From the NCBI RefSeq assembly GCF_014199295.1, contig NZ_JACIJH010000018.1:1-61576 (forward strand): a stretch of 61,576 nucleotides of DNA, read 5' to 3'. The notes under the pieces are model-generated. The model had not been told where the DNA came from. It saw only the letters and a list, made by a program, of their open reading frames with translations, and ran no database searches. Of this stretch, positions 61,434-61,576 are shown in pieces (positions within the stretch are counted from its first letter, which is position 1; each line of letters begins with the position of its first letter). The position numbers and the translations under genes were made by a program. The DNA is from Sphingopyxis panaciterrulae (GTDB lineage Bacteria; Pseudomonadota; Alphaproteobacteria; Sphingomonadales; Sphingomonadaceae).

Positions 61434-61576
61434 GCGCCAAGGTCCGCTACCCACGATCCCGGCCTAAAAGCCGACTGACCGCTAACGTTTAGAGTTTCGG
61501 ACGCCGCCAGGCGTCGGAAAGTCTTCGGTGCCCGAACCGCGGTGGTCATGGGCTGAGCTATGGGGAAAGCTGTTTG
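61434..61576. other. Window end without a gene
   Basis: The final 143 bases show no coding region or RNA gene that I can support. There is no match to the tRNA-Gly attachment sequence. Confidence 0.5.

Overview
The window looks like a chromosomal segment of a GC-rich alphaproteobacterium of the Sphingomonadales (Sphingopyxis/Sphingomonas type). This rests on the gene set and its order (rpsA-cmk-aroA beside ihfB, a TIGR02300 protein, an Rrf2 regulator) and on accessory families typical of sphingomonads (FecI/FecR/TonB receptor, luxR-luxI-phyH, DUF2285, DUF6771 and DUF6961 proteins). No 16S rRNA gene is present, so the genus is inferred.

Left part (1-22145) is mostly core genome. It opens with an IS21-like terminal-repeat scar and a Xre/RES toxin-antitoxin pair behind a perfect operator dyad. 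Next come a glycan operon (HAD phosphatase, CDP-glycerol-type glycosyltransferase, FkbM methyltransferase), an OmpR-type two-component system, DUF4112 and peptide-binding lipoprotein genes, tRNA-Leu(UAA), and a NodIJ/YadGH-type ABC exporter. After these follow ihfB, rpsA, cmk-aroA, TIGR02300, tRNA-Ala(GGC), Rrf2, a secreted ClpP-like protein, an HD phosphohydrolase, enoyl-CoA hydratase, prfC and dinB. REP-like palindromes sit in several of the gaps.

At tRNA-Gly(UCC) (22072-22145) a P4-type tyrosine integrase marks the start of a mosaic genomic island. Its cargo begins with an accessory HTH/coiled-coil protein and an ECF sigma - FecR - STN-TonB receptor module. Sigma and receptor genes share an identical promoter signature. 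The receptor gene itself is a base-composition mosaic. A quorum-sensing cassette follows (DUF2147, LuxR, LuxI, PhyH dioxygenase). Then come conjugative-element remnants: DUF6499/DUF2285 with a frameshift, Xre regulators, an HTH protein, TraF-type signal peptidase, a VirB1-like transglycosylase and DUF6771. The rest of the conjugation machinery is missing. A chain of tiny genes (SNase-like, a 35-residue membrane peptide, excalibur, DUF6961) comes next.

The region 39.7-52.1 kb reads as a defence island. It holds an HNH nuclease, a McrB homologue whose AAA domain carries a probable EVE/PUA-like insertion, and McrC. After a GGCT-like protein comes a lower-GC four-gene operon with no gaps: Dam-like DNA adenine methylase, calcineurin-like phosphoesterase, ORC/STAND-like P-loop ATPase and a fourth protein of no family I recognise. 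I consider this operon the best candidate for an undescribed system.

The right part (52.3-59.1 kb) returns to GC-rich housekeeping-like genes: an SHOCT membrane protein, an LprI/beta-propeller fusion, an AraC regulator, a TPM-domain protein and a lipoprotein. The window ends in a decayed junction where a second, truncated transglycosylase copy is fused to a frameshifted gene that resembles the C-terminal part of SIR2/DUF4020 defence proteins. No right attachment site was found, so the right boundary of the island is unknown.
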